Below are positions 51,411 to 60,698 of a stretch of DNA of 64,000 bases, in pieces. The notes beneath the pieces were generated by a model. It saw only the letters and a list, made by a program, of their open reading frames with translations, searched no databases and was not told the origin of the DNA. The position numbers were made by a program, and so were the translations under genes. Source of the DNA: 40CM-2-70-7 sp035631315 (lineage in GTDB: Bacteria; Gemmatimonadota; Gemmatimonadetes; Gemmatimonadales; GWC2-71-9); NCBI GenBank assembly GCA_035631315.1, contig DASQIZ010000091.1, positions 139,930-203,929 on the forward strand. Direction: 5' to 3'. The first letter of the stretch is position 1, and each line of letters begins with the position of its first letter.

Positions 51411-51598
51411 GGGCCTCTCGGTTCAGGGAGTGGGGGGCGGGGCGAAAAAGTTATTTCGGTCCGGTTCTCGTCGGAAGTCATCGCTCGGTGAGAAAGCGCT
51501 GCGCCGAGGCCACAGCTGGAATTCGGAACATGGTCACGGGTCCTCTGGTATGGGGACTGACCAGTCTGAAGTGCTGTCGACAGTCACAGGAGGTGCTT

Positions 51599-52108
51599 AT
51601 GCACGCGATCCACCTGAAGCTCGCGCTTGTCAGCGGGCTCTTGATAGCGATTCCCGCCGCTGCTCAGACCTACGGCGATTCCACGAAACCCCAATCAAAA
51701 CCCCAGACCTTCTCCGCGATGCTCGCGGGCACGCACGAGGTGCCGGCGGTCAACACGGTGGGCACCGGGATGGCCAAGTTCACCGTGAAGAACGACTCGG
51801 TGATCATGTTCGAGATGTCGCTCAAGGGCGTGCCCGACGTCACAGGAGCCCACATCCACCTCGGCGCCGATGGCGCGTCCGGTGCGCCGGTGGCGACCCT
51901 GATGAAGGGCGCCGATCCGGGGGGCAAGGTGAGCGGCATGATCACGCCCAAGGATCTTCAGGACGGGACCACGATGGCCCAGCTGATCGCCGCCATGAAG
52001 TCCGGTGGCGCGTACGTGAACGTGCACACCAAGACCCATCCTGATGGTGAAGTGCGCGGGGAGATTCAGCCCGGCGCCTCTTCGACGATGAGTGAGGCGA
52101 CGCACTAA
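51599..52108 (+). CDS. Secreted CHRD-domain protein
   Basis: 169 residues from ATG 51599 with AGGAGG five bases upstream. Signal peptide ends AAAQ. The CHRD domain is FSAMLAGTHEVPAVNTVGTG through GAYVNVHTKTHPDGEVRGEI, with GAHIHLGADG in the middle. CHRD domains are beta-sandwich folds first seen in chordin; bacterial ones are secreted and of unclear role. The 188-base gap upstream is the largest intergenic stretch here and should hold its promoter; none could be assigned with confidence. Confidence 0.9.
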   Translation: MHAIHLKLALVSGLLIAIPAAAQTYGDSTKPQSKPQTFSAMLAGTHEVPAVNTVGTGMAKFTVKNDSVIMFEMSLKGVPDVTGAHIHLGADGASGAPVATLMKGADPGGKVSGMITPKDLQDGTTMAQLIAAMKSGGAYVNVHTKTHPDGEVRGEIQPGASSTMSEATH

Positions 52109-52122
52109 CCGCAGAGAGAGTG

Positions 52123-52159
52123 AAGGGGGAGGAGTCGCAGTCGAGCTCCCCCCCTTTTT
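52123..52159 (+). terminator. Intrinsic terminator after the CHRD gene
   Basis: AAGGGGGAG pairs with CTCCCCCC(C)TT across a 15-base loop, followed by TTTTTCTT. It ends the CHRD transcript just before the convergent zinc-ribbon gene stop. Confidence 0.8.
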
Positions 52160-52164
52160 CTTGC

Positions 52165-52494
52165 CTACGAAGTACCCGTTTTCAGGCCCGCCACTCCCCG
52201 CATCACCGACTGCAGGATCCAGCCGACCGCATTCCCATGGTGCTCGATCAGGCGGTGAGCCTGGGCGGCGTCGATCCACACGCCGTGACAGTGAGGGCAC
52301 TGATCCAGGATGAAGCGCTCCCAGGCTCCGCGGATCAGATCGTAGCCGCAGGAGGGGCACTTCATGAAATGGGTCCGCCGTTCGGCGGCGAGGCGCTCGT
52401 TGCGGGCGGCTTCCCGTTGCTGGCGGATGAGGTCGGCTTCTCGGCGGGCGAAATACTCGTCTTCGTTGCGATGCAAACTGCCTCGGTGCGACAT
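52165..52494 (-). CDS. zf-TFIIB zinc-ribbon protein
   Basis: 109 residues. A charged helical N-terminus (Arg/Glu-rich, about 1-42) precedes MKCPSCGYDL and QCPHCHGVWIDAAQAHRLIE, the CPxC..CPxCxGxWxD zinc ribbon of the zf-TFIIB family. Function of the family is unknown; DNA or protein binding is likely. It lies 48 bases after the phosphopantetheinyl transferase stop in the same direction and may be a read-through gene of that operon or independent. Confidence 0.85.
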   Translation of the reverse strand: MSHRGSLHRNEDEYFARREADLIRQQREAARNERLAAERRTHFMKCPSCGYDLIRGAWERFILDQCPHCHGVWIDAAQAHRLIEHHGNAVGWILQSVMRGVAGLKTGTS

Positions 52495-52542
52495 GGTCCC
52501 CTTCTCGGAAGGCTTTCTTCATATATACGGATGAGGGCCGTT

Positions 52543-53220
52543 TCAAAGGACCAGGTCGTTTCCGGTTGGGACTTCGGCCTCCCACCTCCGTTCCCGCAAC
52601 TGCCACCCGTCGCCCCTGATGGCGACCGCCCCGATGTATCCGGGAGCCGGTCTAACCGTGAAGAGCGACCACGCGGCCTCCGGACCCGACCCGAAGATCG
52701 GCTCCGGCATCGCCAATCCCTCGCCGCGCCCCTTCGCCCAGGCTTCCTTCCGAGTCCACAGGTCGAAGAAGGCCTGCCTCCGCACCCCCTTTGGCATTCT
52801 CTGCAGCTCGAGCGCCTCGGCTGCCGAGAACCAGTGGTGGGCGACCTCGAGGCAATCCATTCCGACGCGGACGTTCTCGACATCCACGCCGATGTCGGCA
52901 TTCCCGGCGACGCCGATCAGCGCGAGGCCCTCCGAATGCGAGAGGTTGAACGTGAGACCCGTGCCGACCTCAGGACTGATGGCGGGTTTGCCGAAGGGGC
53001 TGGTTACGAACCGGACCTGGGTTGGGGGGATGCCCAGGTACTGCCCCAACAGATCCCGCAGCGCTCCATGCGCAACGATGTAGCGTCGTCGGTCGCGCTC
53101 GAACTTGAAGCGCGTGAGACGGTGCCGTTCGTCGTCCGAGAGCAGCCCGTAGAGTGCACCGGTCACCTCGAGCGGCAGATCCAGCTCCACGGTCCAGGCG
53201 CATACTTCTCGATCGTCCAT
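52543..53220 (-). CDS. 4'-phosphopantetheinyl transferase, Sfp type
   Basis: 225 residues. Family motifs are IGVDVENVRVG (Mg-binding Asp/Glu), FSAAEALELQ and WTRKEAWAKGRGEGLA. It transfers phosphopantetheine from CoA to the Ser of carrier domains. The last gene of the seven-gene operon; its ATG follows the DUF418 stop directly. Two carrier domains in the operon (GGTSL and GADSL) are its likely targets, so the pathway brings its own activation enzyme. Confidence 0.95.
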   Translation of the reverse strand: MDDREVCAWTVELDLPLEVTGALYGLLSDDERHRLTRFKFERDRRRYIVAHGALRDLLGQYLGIPPTQVRFVTSPFGKPAISPEVGTGLTFNLSHSEGLALIGVAGNADIGVDVENVRVGMDCLEVAHHWFSAAEALELQRMPKGVRRQAFFDLWTRKEAWAKGRGEGLAMPEPIFGSGPEAAWSLFTVRPAPGYIGAVAIRGDGWQLRERRWEAEVPTGNDLVL

Positions 53221-54465
53221 CTAGACCCTCACGCGCATCGGCTGGAGCCGCCAATAGGTGAGAGATCTCCACAGCCATTCGATGGGGCCGAACTGGAATC
53301 GCCGCAACCACCACACGCTCAGCGGGACCTGGACGAGAAAGATGCCGAAGGTCAGCAGGAGTCCGGAGAAGGGGCCGACTCGACCATACAGGGCGAGTCC
53401 GGCCCCGTAGAAGATCACGGTGCAGAATACTGACTGCATCAGATAGTTGCTGAGGGCTGTGCGTCCCACCGCTGCCAGCGGTTTGAGCCACCGATGCCAC
53501 CGGGTGCGCTGGGACAGAAGCGCAATGGCCGCCGCGTAGCTGAAGCTCAGCGCGGGTGCGGCGATCACGAGGCACAAGCGTCCGACGTTCTCCATGACCT
53601 TGCCGGGTGTCGGATCGTAGGCGCCTCCGATCGCGAACACCACGTTCCCGGCGATCCCGAGACCCAACCCCCAGCCCAGTACCCGACGGAAAAGGAAGCG
53701 GTTCGCGCTCACGTCATGGAAGAGCTTGCGGCGTCCGGCATAGAGTCCGAGCAGGAACATGGCGAACACGAAGGCGTCGTCCGTGTCGGGAAGGAGGTCA
53801 CCGGGGAACTCCTGCGCCCTGGTTTTCACCATGTCCGCGTACGTCCCCTGCGAGTAGAGCCGCGTCGTCTCGGCGGCCCCGCCCGGATTGTCGGTCCCGA
53901 TTTCGTACGCGGCCCAGGTCGCCAGCGGCTGACTGACGCGGCCGGTGATGGCGGACGCGGTCGTGAGGCTGTACAGCAGCGCGGGAATGGCGAGCGCCAC
54001 GCCCGCCCAGATCAGCAAGGTGTCGAGCGACCGGTGGCGAAAGAGCAGGAGGACACATCCGAGCAGCGCGTAGTCGTGCAGGATGTCTCCATCCCACAGG
54101 AACACGAAATGCATGGCACCGATCAGGAAGAGGACGCCCAGGCGCCGTGCGTAGAGCGGAACGAACCCTACTCCGCGGGCTTCCGCGCGCATCATCTGCA
54201 CCGCGAGCCCGAGACCAAAGAGCAGCGAGAACAGCGTCTTGAACTTTTCCTGGGCGGTGAAGAGGATCAGGCGCTGGGCTCCTTCATCCGCGAGACTGGA
54301 CCACGACCGGTGCCCGATCACTTCCGGCATGCTGAAGAGGCCCATGTTGACGATGAGGATGCCGAGGATCGCCACACCGCGCAGGATATCGATTGCTTCG
54401 ATCCGGTCCTGGCTCCGAACGGGGCCGAGGGGGCGGACCGGTGCGACGTGGACAACCTCCATCAT
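53221..54465 (-). CDS. DUF418 membrane protein
   Basis: 414 residues with about ten membrane helices. The start DRIEAIDILRGVAILGILIVN and the C-terminal FGPIEWLWRSLTYWRLQPMR (cited by GPIEWLWRSLTYW) are diagnostic for DUF418. Family function is unknown; members are thought to be acyltransferase-like or transport proteins. Four-base overlap with the oxygenase upstream and tight spacing to the transferase gene place it inside the operon, where it may export or modify the product. Confidence 0.9.
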   Translation of the reverse strand: MMEVVHVAPVRPLGPVRSQDRIEAIDILRGVAILGILIVNMGLFSMPEVIGHRSWSSLADEGAQRLILFTAQEKFKTLFSLLFGLGLAVQMMRAEARGVGFVPLYARRLGVLFLIGAMHFVFLWDGDILHDYALLGCVLLLFRHRSLDTLLIWAGVALAIPALLYSLTTASAITGRVSQPLATWAAYEIGTDNPGGAAETTRLYSQGTYADMVKTRAQEFPGDLLPDTDDAFVFAMFLLGLYAGRRKLFHDVSANRFLFRRVLGWGLGLGIAGNVVFAIGGAYDPTPGKVMENVGRLCLVIAAPALSFSYAAAIALLSQRTRWHRWLKPLAAVGRTALSNYLMQSVFCTVIFYGAGLALYGRVGPFSGLLLTFGIFLVQVPLSVWWLRRFQFGPIEWLWRSLTYWRLQPMRVRV

Positions 54466-55439
54466 GGCGCCGCGGTCACGCTGACTGCGTTGGCCAGGGC
54501 GACCACCATCTCGCGTTCGCCCTCGAATGGATCCCGCCCATGCGCGGTGCGGATGTTGTCGACGATCATCAGGTCGCCGGTGTGCCAGGGCTCCCGCGTG
54601 GCGTTGGCTTCGAAGGCTTCGTTGATCACGCGCACCTGATCGGCGCCGATCGGCTCTCCGTCGCCGAAGCAGGTGTCGAACGGGAGAGCGTCCTTCCCGT
54701 ACACGTCCACCAGGTACTCCCGCACCTCAGGGTCCATCGTCCAGGCGTTCAGGAAGGCGGCCTGGTTGAACCAGCAGCGGCCGCCCGTGACCGGGTGGCG
54801 TACGATGGCACTCCGCCGCTGCCAGGTGCGCAAGGCACCGCCGGGCCCCCACTCGAACCTGATGTCGTTGTCCCGGCAGTAGCGCTCGACCGCGTTCCGG
54901 TCATCGGTCCCGAAGGCCTCCGACACCGTCGTGCCGACGTCCTCGCGGTAATTGCGAATCAGGAGCCAGCCCGCGCGCTCGAAGTGTTCGACCAGGTCCC
55001 TGGGGAGCGACGCGAGCACTGGCTGCGAATCGGCGAGGGGCGTAGCGCCCCCGATGTAGGGCGCGACCAGGCAAGCGAACAGCAGGAGCTCAGGGACCTG
55101 CAGGGAATAGCTGAGCTCGTGATGCAGACACATCGCCTGGTTCGGCGGCCACTTTGACGACGAGTACACGCCGTCGGCGTACCGCCGCCGGGCGGCAAAC
55201 CCCTCCCGCTCCACCATCAGCGTCCCCAGCTGGTGGAAAACCGCCTCGGCACCGGCCGCATCGCACAGCTCGAGACCGCGCACCAGCACGGCCCCATGGT
55301 TCCTCACGAGCGATCGCAATTCCTCGCGATGTTCGGCGGCCCACCGCGCCGGGTCGTCGGGTGTCTCGATACCGAGAATTGGCGGCCGTGGGGCCTCGAG
55401 TTCTGCGTGGTGGCGAGCCGCCGGAGTGCGCAGCCTCAT
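54462..55439 (-). CDS. Fe(II)/2-oxoglutarate oxygenase, TauD/clavaminate-synthase-like
   Basis: 325 residues from ATG 55439. The iron site is HHELSY (HxE rather than the HxD of TauD) near residue 120, with the distal His in NIRTAHGRDPF and an Arg about 11-15 residues later for 2-oxoglutarate. HxE is found in clavaminate synthase and SyrP-like enzymes that hydroxylate or otherwise oxidise amino acids, often while bound to a carrier protein. The frame stays open upstream over the carrier gene without homology. ATGA overlaps on both sides place it in the diaminopropionate operon. The exact substrate is inferred. Confidence 0.9.
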   Translation of the reverse strand: MRLRTPAARHHAELEAPRPPILGIETPDDPARWAAEHREELRSLVRNHGAVLVRGLELCDAAGAEAVFHQLGTLMVEREGFAARRRYADGVYSSSKWPPNQAMCLHHELSYSLQVPELLLFACLVAPYIGGATPLADSQPVLASLPRDLVEHFERAGWLLIRNYREDVGTTVSEAFGTDDRNAVERYCRDNDIRFEWGPGGALRTWQRRSAIVRHPVTGGRCWFNQAAFLNAWTMDPEVREYLVDVYGKDALPFDTCFGDGEPIGADQVRVINEAFEANATREPWHTGDLMIVDNIRTAHGRDPFEGEREMVVALANAVSVTAAP

Positions 55440-57274
55440 GACGACACCAACCGGCCGGCACCATCGAGCAGCGACGCCTGGTCGGCCAGGACGGGATGAG
55501 CGGCGACCTCCTTGAAGGGCACACCGCCCAGGGCGGCGGCGAGCTTGAGAGCGGACAGGGAGGTACCACCGAGATCGAAGAAATGGTCCCGCCGGCCGAT
55601 CTTGTCGGCCGGGATGCCCAGCGCCTCGGCCCAAATCGCGACGAGACGGCGTTCGGTGGGAGTCTTCGGCGCCTCGTGCTTCTGTGTGATCGCGACCGTT
55701 CCCGTCAGGGCGGTCAACGCCTTCCGGTCGATCTTGCCGTTGCCCGTGAGCGGCATGGTCTCCAGCCAATGGAAGGCGGACGGGACCATGTACGCCGGAA
55801 GGAGAGCGCCGAGCCGTTCTCTGATCGCGGCCGGGTCGGGCCGGTGGGTGCCGGTGTAGAACGCCACTAACTGTCTGCGGTTCAGCCCTTCAGCGACGAC
55901 CACCGCGCTCTCGCGAATACCGGGCATCTCCAACAGTTGATTCTCGATCTCTCCGATTTCGATCCGGAAGCCGGAAATCTTCACCTGAGAATCACGTCGA
56001 CCCTGAAACTCCAACGATCCGTCCGGCAGCCAGCGACCGTAGTCCCCGCTCTTGTAGAGCCGCCGGCCGGGGGCGTGCGGGTCCGCGAGGAACGCGATCT
56101 GTGTCCGCTCGGCATCGTTGATGTATCCCCGGCCCACACACACCCCCGAAAACACGATTTCACCGGCCTCTCCCGGGGGCACCGGCTGGACCTCCTCGTC
56201 CACCACGTACACGTGGACATTGTTGACCGGCCGGCCGAGCGGAACACTTGCCCGTCCCGGCACCTCGGTCATGATCTCGTGGTTCGTATCGTCCGAGGTC
56301 TCGGTCAGTCCGTAAGCGTTGATCAGCCGGACACCCGGCTGAACCTCGAACCACCGGCGGACGAGCTCGCGCTTCAAGGCCTCTCCCGTTGCCAGCACGC
56401 CGCGGAGGTGAGGAAGAGCGCGTGGCTCGGATTCGAGGCACGACACGAGGACTTCGAGATACGACGGCACCACCTGGGCGACACTCACCCGCGCGTCGGC
56501 CAGCGCATCGAGAAACCGGCTGGCGTCGAGGATGACGCCCTGCTCGACGATGACGGTTTGCCCGCCGACGAGGAGCGCGGCGAGCAGCTGCCACAACGAG
56601 ATGTCGAAGCACTGGGGAGCGGACTGGGCGACGACATCGGCGGCTCCCAGCCCGAGATCGTCGATTTTCGCGAACAGGTGGTTGAGCAAACCGGCATGCT
56701 CACACATCGCGCCCTTGGGCTCTCCGGTGGAGCCGGACGTGAAGAAGATGTACGCGAGCTGATCGGCGGATACGGCGACGTCGAGGTTCCCGTCGAGATG
56801 ATGTTCGCCAATCGCGGGGTCGATGAAAAGTTTCCGGGCCTGCGGCACCGAAGGGAGCGCCTGGTCCAAGGTGCTGGTACTGCCCGGCTCGGTCAGGATG
56901 AGACGGCAACCGGCACGGGCCAGCATTTGCGCGACGCGCTCCGCAGGGAACTGGGGATCGATGGGCAGGTAGGCGCCCCCCGCTTTGAAAATCGCGAGCA
57001 CGGCCGTCAGCCAATCCAGGTTGCGCTCAGTCACCACGCCCACCACACCCTCCCGGGGCAGGTGCTGCGCCAGGATGGCGCGCGCGAGCCGGTTGGCTCG
57101 GGCGTTCAGCTCGCGGTAGGTGAGCCGGGAGGTGCCGAGCACCACTGCTACAGCATTGGGCTGGGTCCGGGCGCGCTCCTCGAAGATCTGGTGGACTCTG
57201 GAGTCGGGCAGTGTCCGGTCGGGGCCCGCGTATCCAAGGAACCGGCCGTCGGCTGTCAGCAGCATGGTGCTCAC
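55436..57274 (-). CDS. NRPS adenylation-carrier didomain protein
   Basis: 612 residues from GTG 57274 (GTGA overlap). Core A motifs: LTYRELNARA, KAGGAYLPIDP, FFTSGSTGEPKG, NAYGLTETSDD, YKSGDYGRW, GRRDSQVKISGFRIEIGEIE, NGKIDRKAL. The carrier domain (about 535-605) has FFDLGGTSLSAL with the Ser for phosphopantetheine. No condensation, epimerisation or thioesterase domain is present. By manual alignment to GrsA the pocket reads roughly D-I-W-Q-L-T-A-D-D-K; the acidic pair late in the pocket is compatible with a basic amino acid. With SbnA/SbnB beside it, diaminopropionate is the likely substrate. Not established by sequence alone. Confidence 0.92.
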   Translation of the reverse strand: MSTMLLTADGRFLGYAGPDRTLPDSRVHQIFEERARTQPNAVAVVLGTSRLTYRELNARANRLARAILAQHLPREGVVGVVTERNLDWLTAVLAIFKAGGAYLPIDPQFPAERVAQMLARAGCRLILTEPGSTSTLDQALPSVPQARKLFIDPAIGEHHLDGNLDVAVSADQLAYIFFTSGSTGEPKGAMCEHAGLLNHLFAKIDDLGLGAADVVAQSAPQCFDISLWQLLAALLVGGQTVIVEQGVILDASRFLDALADARVSVAQVVPSYLEVLVSCLESEPRALPHLRGVLATGEALKRELVRRWFEVQPGVRLINAYGLTETSDDTNHEIMTEVPGRASVPLGRPVNNVHVYVVDEEVQPVPPGEAGEIVFSGVCVGRGYINDAERTQIAFLADPHAPGRRLYKSGDYGRWLPDGSLEFQGRRDSQVKISGFRIEIGEIENQLLEMPGIRESAVVVAEGLNRRQLVAFYTGTHRPDPAAIRERLGALLPAYMVPSAFHWLETMPLTGNGKIDRKALTALTGTVAITQKHEAPKTPTERRLVAIWAEALGIPADKIGRRDHFFDLGGTSLSALKLAAALGGVPFKEVAAHPVLADQASLLDGAGRLVSS

Positions 57275-59688
57275 AGGAGCCTCGCCGGGTTGCCACCCCA
57301 CTGCGCGCGGGGCGGGACGTATTCCCCCTTCATAAGGAAGGAGTCCGGCGCGAGGACTGAGCCGTCATCCATGGTGGCGTCGTATAGAACGAACGCCCCT
57401 ACACCGAGCGTGCAGCGGGCGCCGATGACGGTCGGCCCCGACTTGTAGGTGCCATCCTCCTGCGACTCGCACTGGATGACACTCTGATGATTGAGCGCGG
57501 CATGATCACCGATGGTCGTCAGGGTCGGCTCGGAGATGTAGACCCCATCGTCGTACACGCACTTGCCGATGCGAACGCCGATGAGTCTCCAAAGCAGGTT
57601 CTTGAAGGGCGTCCCGTCGAAGAGGCCGAGGAAATGGATCGGATGGAGTTTCCAGCCGCGCTCGACCCGCCAGAACGCCGGGTCGTAGATCGAGCAGATC
57701 GTCGGGGGCCGGGGAGTGAACCGCTCGAAGCAACCTTCCACGGCGGCGTAGTACACGGCGGCGACCGTCGCGCTGAGCGCGAACATCGACGCCATGACCG
57801 CGTGCCCGAGTTGGTCCTGGTAGAAGTCGACGGCCGCCAGGTCGATGAGTGCGATCCAGAAGACTCCCACCCACCGCGTCACCAGAAAGAGTCCGATCGT
57901 GCGGAGATTGAAGCGGTTCTTCGCCGCGAGCGCTTTGGCGAAGGCATCGCCCGAGCGCAGGTGGTCATAGCGGCTGTCGCGTTCGACGGAGCGGGGAATC
58001 TCGAATGGCGGCGATCCGAGGAGACCGACACCCTCACGCATGTCGCCATCCAGAGGGACCATTACCTTGGTTGCGAACAGGCAATTGTCACCCGTTCGCG
58101 CACCGGCGGGGAAGTTGACGTAGTTGCCGAGGAAGTTGCGGCGGCCGATGCGCGTGGCGGAGACGCGGAACGACGTGCTCGAGATCTCGTCCGTGACGAT
58201 GTTCAGGCCGTCGGCGGCCATCGTCCCATCCCCGATCGACGTCAGGAACGGGTTCGACGTCGTGACTTCGGTGCCGAAATTCGATCCCGTCTGCGTGACC
58301 GGGGACAGGCGGTAGCCGACCCAACGCAGGAACGGAACGATGTAGGAGCTGTCCCCGAAGAGGAGCGGGAGGAGCTTCATCCGGGAGAGGCCTGAGGTCA
58401 CCCGGTGCACGGCGTGGTGGAATCCGTACAGCGGATAGACCGTGCCTGGTTTCAGGAATCGCCTGAGCAGGCGCGGGATGGTCCCGACGGCCAGAAGGCT
58501 CGCCAGGATCGCGCCAAAGAACAAAATGCAGGAGAGCACCAGCGCCTCGATGCCGAGGCCGCGGAACGTTGCGCTCCCACTCGCTCCGAGCAGCAACCCG
58601 ACCCCTAACTCCATCAACGGCGCGTAGACCAGGAGAATGCCCGCCAGGATGAGCGCGCCATGCACGGTGCGCCGCCGGGTGCTGTTCGGGGCCGGAGGGA
58701 CTCGCAGGTAGTTGGTGTCCGTCGGCCGCGCTGGTGATCCGTGCCAGCGTTCGCGCGCCGGAATCGCCTGACCGCAGTGCAGCGAGGAGCTGTGGCCGAG
58801 CTGCGCGTCATCGCCCATTGCCGTGTTGATGTCGAGCACCGACATCTCGCCGACGAACCCGTCCCGACCGATGGTCAAAGGACCGATTTCGATTCGGCCC
58901 GCCCGCGCCCGGTACCCCTGAAAGTTCACTTCCCTCCGGATCACCGTCCCGGCGCCGATGGTCAGGAGGTCGGTGCACACCGGGATCTGCCGGGAGAGAA
59001 TCACCGCGCCGCGCCCCACCTTGGCGCCCAACGCGCGCAGGTAGAGCCCGTAAAGTGGTGATCCGACGAACAGGTACACGCCGGGATTCGACCGGATCAG
59101 AGTCTTCACGACCCAGAATCGGAGATATGCGGGGCCCCAGATGCGGAAGGACTGCGGCCTCCAACGGCCGATGAGCAGCCACTTCGCCGCGACGGGCACG
59201 GCGCAGACGATGATGAACCCTGCGGCGCTGTAGACGACCAGCCGCAGGTACTCCGAGAACCCCTGGGATCCGGCAACGATCAGCCGGTATCCCTCGACAG
59301 CGGCGAGCACGCTGAGATAGGAGAACCCGAGGTAGAACAGGGCCTGGAGGGCGCCGCAGATCGCGTATTCCCACGCGGTCGCTACAGTGGTCCCCTCGAG
59401 CACGCGGGTGCTCGCCGGCTCAACCCGCGCCGCTACGGCCACGTCCATTGCGGCAGCCAGCTCGCGAACGGTCGGATGCAGGTACACATCCCGCATCGAC
59501 ACGGGCGGCAGGTCACCGCGCTTGCGCACGCGGGCGCAGAACTGCGCCATGACCAGGGAGTCGGCGCCCAGTTCGTCGAAGAAGTTCCGGTCGACGGACA
59601 GGTGGGAGACTTGCAGGACACTCGCGAGCAACCCAGCGAAGGCCGTCTCGAGGGGTGAGGTGGTGACGCGAGGAGCGGTGGTCGTCAT
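57271..59688 (-). CDS. Carrier plus membrane beta-helix protein, C-terminal half of a Pls/PosA-type synthetase
   Basis: 805 residues. Residues 1-90 are a carrier domain with FFDELGADSLVMAQF. The rest repeats the Pls layout: paired membrane helices alternating with three left-handed beta-helix (hexapeptide) domains, for example LGAKVGRGAVILSRQI with IEIGPLTIGRDGFVGE (about 200-300), TRIGRRNFLGNYVNF (about 510-560) and TLTTIGDHAALNHQSV (about 720-790). In epsilon-polylysine synthetase one chain carries A, carrier, and six helices around three such domains that form the isopeptide bonds. Here the A-carrier part is a separate protein and a second carrier is fused to the membrane part. Confidence 0.88.
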   Translation of the reverse strand: MTTTAPRVTTSPLETAFAGLLASVLQVSHLSVDRNFFDELGADSLVMAQFCARVRKRGDLPPVSMRDVYLHPTVRELAAAMDVAVAARVEPASTRVLEGTTVATAWEYAICGALQALFYLGFSYLSVLAAVEGYRLIVAGSQGFSEYLRLVVYSAAGFIIVCAVPVAAKWLLIGRWRPQSFRIWGPAYLRFWVVKTLIRSNPGVYLFVGSPLYGLYLRALGAKVGRGAVILSRQIPVCTDLLTIGAGTVIRREVNFQGYRARAGRIEIGPLTIGRDGFVGEMSVLDINTAMGDDAQLGHSSSLHCGQAIPARERWHGSPARPTDTNYLRVPPAPNSTRRRTVHGALILAGILLVYAPLMELGVGLLLGASGSATFRGLGIEALVLSCILFFGAILASLLAVGTIPRLLRRFLKPGTVYPLYGFHHAVHRVTSGLSRMKLLPLLFGDSSYIVPFLRWVGYRLSPVTQTGSNFGTEVTTSNPFLTSIGDGTMAADGLNIVTDEISSTSFRVSATRIGRRNFLGNYVNFPAGARTGDNCLFATKVMVPLDGDMREGVGLLGSPPFEIPRSVERDSRYDHLRSGDAFAKALAAKNRFNLRTIGLFLVTRWVGVFWIALIDLAAVDFYQDQLGHAVMASMFALSATVAAVYYAAVEGCFERFTPRPPTICSIYDPAFWRVERGWKLHPIHFLGLFDGTPFKNLLWRLIGVRIGKCVYDDGVYISEPTLTTIGDHAALNHQSVIQCESQEDGTYKSGPTVIGARCTLGVGAFVLYDATMDDGSVLAPDSFLMKGEYVPPRAQWGGNPARLL

Positions 59689-60698
59689 CGCGCGAGATCG
59701 AAGAAGAAGTCAGCCAGGCGCGCGTCCTTGCCCGCCTCGACCGCCTGGTCGTAGACCCATTTGCCGACCGCGACATCGAGAATGCCCAGGCCGAACGGCG
59801 AGAAAACGATCGGGCGGCTCCGATCCACCGCGCAGGTCCCCCCCATCACCTCGGCCAGCGTGCCCGCCACGAAGCTCCGATTGCCGGTCCGCTGCTCGAC
59901 GAGATGCGGGGAGGTATTCGCGTGCATGACGTGCTCGACATCGTCCACCACGTTCCAGGATTGCAGGAGGACCTCCGGCGCGAGGTCCCGCAGCGAGAGG
60001 TGGAGCACCAGCGGGTTGTGCGCGAACAGGGTGGGGTCCATGACGTGAGGCTCGGCCGCGACCGTCGTGAAGACGATGACGTCGCAGGCGCGAATGAGGT
60101 CGTTGACGTCGGCAGCTACGGTGACGGCGTGATGGCGTTCCGGGTGGCACGCCACCCCCAGGAACTTCTCGCTCTCCGAGAGCGACTTGTCGAAGAGCTG
60201 GACCTCTTCGATCTCCCACCCGGCGTCGAGCAGGAAATCGTAGACGTACCGAGCGACGAATCCCGTACCGACGATGCCCAGCGCCCGCGCCTTGAGAACC
60301 TTCCCGTTCAGCCAGTTCGCGGCGAGAGCGGCCGACGCCGCGGTGCGCGCAGCCGAGATGATGGAGCTCTCGAGGATGGCGTAGGGGTAGCCGGTCTCGC
60401 AGTCGTTGAGCACCAGGACCGCCGAGGCGCGGGGGAACCCGCGCCGGACGTTGCCTGGGAAGCTCGCGATCCACTTCAGTCCGGCCGCCTGGAAGCCGTC
60501 CGCGATGAAGGCGGGGAGCGCGATGATCCGGCAATCGGGTTTTTCCGGGAACCGCAGGAAGTTGCTGTCCGGATTCACGGCCTGACCGCGGCCATGCGCG
60601 ATGTAGGCGTGCCGCACGACATTGATGCAGCCGGCCCGATTGGCACGAATGATGTCGTAGACCGTTTCGCCTTTGATGATGGACAAGTCGAAGTTCAT
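59685..60698 (-). CDS. sbnB: N-(2-amino-2-carboxyethyl)-L-glutamate dehydrogenase (SbnB-like)
   Basis: 337 residues from ATG 60698. Ornithine-cyclodeaminase fold with NAD-binding GIVGTGFVARYVYDFL, and SbnB-type blocks NSFLRFP-like DSNFLRFPEKPD, GLKWIASFPGNV and FGLGILDVAVGKWVY near the end. It oxidises ACEGA with NAD+, releasing L-2,3-diaminopropionate and 2-oxoglutarate. The 2-oxoglutarate is also a co-substrate of the oxygenase in this operon. ATGA overlaps on both sides. Confidence 0.93.
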   Translation of the reverse strand: MNFDLSIIKGETVYDIIRANRAGCINVVRHAYIAHGRGQAVNPDSNFLRFPEKPDCRIIALPAFIADGFQAAGLKWIASFPGNVRRGFPRASAVLVLNDCETGYPYAILESSIISAARTAASAALAANWLNGKVLKARALGIVGTGFVARYVYDFLLDAGWEIEEVQLFDKSLSESEKFLGVACHPERHHAVTVAADVNDLIRACDVIVFTTVAAEPHVMDPTLFAHNPLVLHLSLRDLAPEVLLQSWNVVDDVEHVMHANTSPHLVEQRTGNRSFVAGTLAEVMGGTCAVDRSRPIVFSPFGLGILDVAVGKWVYDQAVEAGKDARLADFFFDLAR

